Source: an uncultured Clostridia bacterium
GTDB taxonomy: Bacteria > Bacillota > Clostridia > TANB77 > CAG-508
Direction of reading: 5' to 3'
Assembly: GCA_934130085.1 (NCBI GenBank)
Contig: CAKOXK010000013.1
Coordinates: forward strand, 1-33,856
Length of the DNA: 33,856 bases
Below are positions 31,716 to 33,856 of this stretch, in pieces (within the stretch, counting starts at the first letter, position 1; each line of letters starts with the position of its first letter). A program made the translations under genes and the position numbers. The notes beneath the pieces were generated by a model. That model was not told where the DNA came from. It saw nothing but the letters and a program-made list of their open reading frames with translations, and did no database searches.

Positions 31716-33002
31716 ATGATTGATATTAAATTTTTAAGAGAAAATCCTGAAATAGTAAAAGAAAATATAAGAAAAAAATTTCAAGATCAAAAATTACCAA
31801 TGGTTGATGAAGTAATTGAATTTGATAAAAAAAAGAAAGAAGTCACAATTAAAGGTGATGAACTAAGAAATAAGCGTAATTCTTTAAGCCAAGAAATAGG
31901 AATTCTTATGAAGAATGGAAAGAAAGAAGAAGCTGAAAAAATAAAAAATGAAGTTAAAGAAATCAATGATGAACTTGAAAAAAATGAAAAGCTTGAAGAA
32001 AAATATGCTGAAGAAATAAAATCTAGAATGATGAAAATACCAAACATAATGGATCCGTCTGTCCCAATTGGAAAAGATGATTCAGAAAATGTTGAAGTAC
32101 AAAGATTTGGAGAGCCAAAAGTTCCATTATATGATATTCCGCATCATGCAGACATAATTGCAAGATTCGACGGACTTGATAAAGAATCAGCAGGACGTAC
32201 AAGTGGTGTAGGATTTTACTATTTAATAGGAGACATAGCACGCCTTCATGAGGCTATGCTTGCTTATGCAAGAGACTATATGATTGATAATGGATTTACT
32301 TATGCTATACCACCATTTATGATTCATGGAGATATAGTAAATGGGGTAATGTCATTTGAAGAAATGGATGCAATGATGTACAAAATAGAAGGTGAAGACC
32401 TTTATTTAATAGGAACATCAGAGCATTCAATGATAGGAAGATTTAAAGGACAATTAATAAAGAAAGAACAATTGCCTATAAAAATGACATCATATTCACC
32501 ATGCTTTAGAAAAGAAATAGGTTCACACGGCTTAGAAGAAAGAGGACTTTACAGAGTTCATCAATTTGAAAAACAAGAAATGATAGTACTTTGCGAGCCA
32601 GAAGAATCAATGGAATGGTACAATAAAATGTGGAAACTAAGTGTTGATTTATTCAGAAGCTTCAATGTACCAGTTAGACAACTTGACTGTTGCTCAGGAG
32701 ATTTAGCAGACTTAAAAGTTAAATCATGTGATATTGAGGCATGGAGCCCACGTCAAAAGAAATACTTTGAAGTATGTAGCTGCTCTAATTTAGGTGATGC
32801 ACAAGCAAGAAGATTAGGAATACGTGTAAAAGGTGAAAAAGGAAACTATTTCTTACATACATTAAATAACACGGTGGTTGCAACACCAAGAGGATTAATA
32901 GCAGTGCTAGAAAACAATTATAATGAAGACGGTTCAGTAACAGTACCAGAAGTATTAAGAAAATACATGGGTGGCAAAGATAAAATAGTGCCAAAACACT
33001 AA
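31716..33002 (+). CDS. serS: Seryl-tRNA synthetase
   Basis: This class II synthetase charges tRNA-Ser. The N-terminus MIDIKFLRENPEIVKENIRKK starts the long coiled-coil arm (about residues 30-105) that grips the tRNA variable arm. Motif 2 is SPCFRKEIGSHGLEERGLYRVHQF-like and motif 3 is TPRGLIAVLENN. The TSE substrate motif appears as LIGTSEHS rather than the common bacterial LIPTAEV, and HTLNNTVVATPRG differs from the bacterial HTLNGSGLAVGR, resembling the archaeal/eukaryotic-style branch. It is 428 aa. The start has AAAAGAGAAG upstream. No T-box precedes it. Confidence 0.96.
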   Translation: MIDIKFLRENPEIVKENIRKKFQDQKLPMVDEVIEFDKKKKEVTIKGDELRNKRNSLSQEIGILMKNGKKEEAEKIKNEVKEINDELEKNEKLEEKYAEEIKSRMMKIPNIMDPSVPIGKDDSENVEVQRFGEPKVPLYDIPHHADIIARFDGLDKESAGRTSGVGFYYLIGDIARLHEAMLAYARDYMIDNGFTYAIPPFMIHGDIVNGVMSFEEMDAMMYKIEGEDLYLIGTSEHSMIGRFKGQLIKKEQLPIKMTSYSPCFRKEIGSHGLEERGLYRVHQFEKQEMIVLCEPEESMEWYNKMWKLSVDLFRSFNVPVRQLDCCSGDLADLKVKSCDIEAWSPRQKKYFEVCSCSNLGDAQARRLGIRVKGEKGNYFLHTLNNTVVATPRGLIAVLENNYNEDGSVTVPEVLRKYMGGKDKIVPKH

Positions 33003-33157
33003 AAAGGTCCAAATCAATAAAAGGTAAAAAATAAAGCACACAATAAAAAGTTTAGATTTTGAACTAGAAAATAGTGAACCAGAATAAAAGTAAATAATAA
33101 ACAAAGAAAGAAAAATAGAAGAAAAAAGCAAATATTTTTAGGGAGAAAGAAAAAAGA

Positions 33158-33763
33158 GTGAGAATAAAAAACGCAGAATTTACAATATCGGCTGTAAAAG
33201 AAAGCCAATATCCTAAAGATGCATTTAAACAAGTAGTACTTGTTGGTAAATCAAACGTTGGCAAATCATCTTTTATAAATACAATTGTAAATAGAAAGAA
33301 ATTAGCAAGAACAAGTAGCGAGCCAGGAAAAACAAGGTTAATCAACTTTTATAAAGTAAGGGCAGAATTTGACAATGAAGATGACAACTTTTATTTTGTA
33401 GACCTTCCTGGTTACGGCTTCAGCAAAATGTCAAAGGAAGAGCAAGCAAGGGTAGGCAGATTTATAGAAGAATACTTAAAAAAATGTAACGAAATATCAC
33501 TTGTACTTTTCTTAATAGATATTAGACATGAACCAACAGCAGATGATAAACTAATGTACAAATACATAATTAGTCAAAATCTTCCCTGCATAGTGATTGC
33601 AAACAAAGCTGATAAAATTGCGGTAACAAAAGTAGACTCTAAAGTAACAGAACTACAACAAATATTAAACCCTTTAAAAGACCTAGACTTTGTACCATTC
33701 TCATCAGAAAGAAAAATATATACTGAAAAGGTACTAGAAAAACTAGAAGAATATTTTATTTAA
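33158..33763 (+). CDS. engB: Ribosome biogenesis GTPase EngB (YsxC/YihA)
   Basis: EngB is an essential small GTPase for 50S subunit assembly. G1 is GKSNVGKSSF, G2 lies in SSEPGKTRLINFY, G3 is DLPGYGFSKM, and G4 is NKAD; FVPFSSERK is the G5 region. It is 201 aa, normal for the family. The start is GTG 33158 behind GGGAGAAAG. It lies downstream of serS after a 155-bp A-rich spacer. clpX or lon, frequent neighbours elsewhere, are absent, and an insertion sequence begins 21 bp after its stop. Confidence 0.96.
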   Translation: MRIKNAEFTISAVKESQYPKDAFKQVVLVGKSNVGKSSFINTIVNRKKLARTSSEPGKTRLINFYKVRAEFDNEDDNFYFVDLPGYGFSKMSKEEQARVGRFIEEYLKKCNEISLVLFLIDIRHEPTADDKLMYKYIISQNLPCIVIANKADKIAVTKVDSKVTELQQILNPLKDLDFVPFSSERKIYTEKVLEKLEEYFI

Positions 33764-33784
33764 AAAAAGGCAGTCTAATTGAAG

Positions 33785-33856
33785 TGAACCCAAAATGTTA
33801 GACAAAAAGTTTAACAAGGAGGGTTCATTTTTTATGTCAAAATATTCAAAAGAATT
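33785..33856 (+). mobile_element. Left end of an IS3-type insertion sequence (cut by the window)
   Basis: TGAACCCAAAATGTTAGACA at 33785-33804 looks like the terminal inverted repeat of IS3-group (IS150-like) elements, and a transposase start follows 30 bp later behind AAGGAGGG. TGAACCC..TGTTAGA can pair with TTTAACA..GGGTTCA (to 33827), placing part of the ribosome binding site in a stem. The right end and target duplication lie outside the window. Family assignment is from the end sequence and the short N-terminus only. Confidence 0.6.
33834..33856 (+). CDS. Transposase OrfA (IS3-type), N-terminal start only
   Basis: ATG 33834 opens MSKYSKE.., a typical start of the HTH-containing OrfA of IS3-group elements, behind a strong AAGGAGGG. 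Only seven complete codons are in the window, so the identification rests on position inside the IS end. Confidence 0.55.

Noticed and set aside
29793..31716. T-box riboswitches before gltX and serS
   Set aside because: Neither leader has the T-box consensus or a specifier-type stem followed by a terminator.
33003..33157. Gene in the serS-engB spacer
   Set aside because: The reverse-strand frames are shadows of A-rich sequence, with no start signals.

Overview
The window is a strongly AT-rich stretch from a low-GC Bacillota genome, most likely an uncultured, gut-type member of the Clostridia. The evidence is AGA-dominated arginine codons, strong AGGAGG-type ribosome binding sites, TTG/GTG starts, an MurE with the meso-diaminopimelate-type DNPR motif, and the gene families AddB, RNase J and CmpB-type membrane protein. 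Every gene I can support reads on the + strand. Species cannot be assigned from the sequence alone.

Layout. (1) 1-76: the 3' end of a 5S rRNA, the tail of an rRNA operon. (2) 216-8693: a reduced peptidoglycan/division cluster with a class B penicillin-binding protein split by a +1 frameshift, an orphan GHKL (AgrC-like) sensor kinase with its own promoter, then murE, mraY, ftsW and murG; murF, murD and murC are not in the cluster. (3) 8886-12091: topA with a Lys/Ala repeat tail, a tiny prepilin-like membrane protein and a CmpB-family membrane protein. (4) 12093-12445: a 131-bp tandem array of a GC-richer hairpin element with terminal inverted repeats, followed by a terminator whose loop carries the start of the -35 box of the next promoter. 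(5) 12618-18065: a translation/secretion block, rpsB-tsf-rpmG-secE-nusG-rplK-rplA-rplJ-rplL, including a well-formed L10 leader attenuator; rpoBC does not follow rplL. (6) 18565-24000: plsX, acpP, an HD-domain protein, rnc, an Elp3-like radical SAM protein and an OGG-type DNA glycosylase. (7) 24153-33763: addB (no addA beside it), RNase J, gltX, serS and engB. (8) 33785-33856: the left end of an IS3-type insertion sequence, cut by the window edge.

Most genes are conserved housekeeping genes for wall synthesis, translation, lipid synthesis, RNA processing and DNA repair. I see no multi-gene system that is clearly new. The unusual material lies mainly between genes: many spacers are filled with short tandem repeats (9, 12, 32, 39, 41 and 131 bp units) or A-rich near-repeats, two promoters overlap terminators, and several ribosome binding sites sit in or beside hairpins. 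The items most worth checking are the split PBP, the 131-bp hairpin array, the SD-sequestering hairpin before murE, the candidate leader peptide before plsX, and the IS end whose inverted repeat covers its own ribosome binding site.
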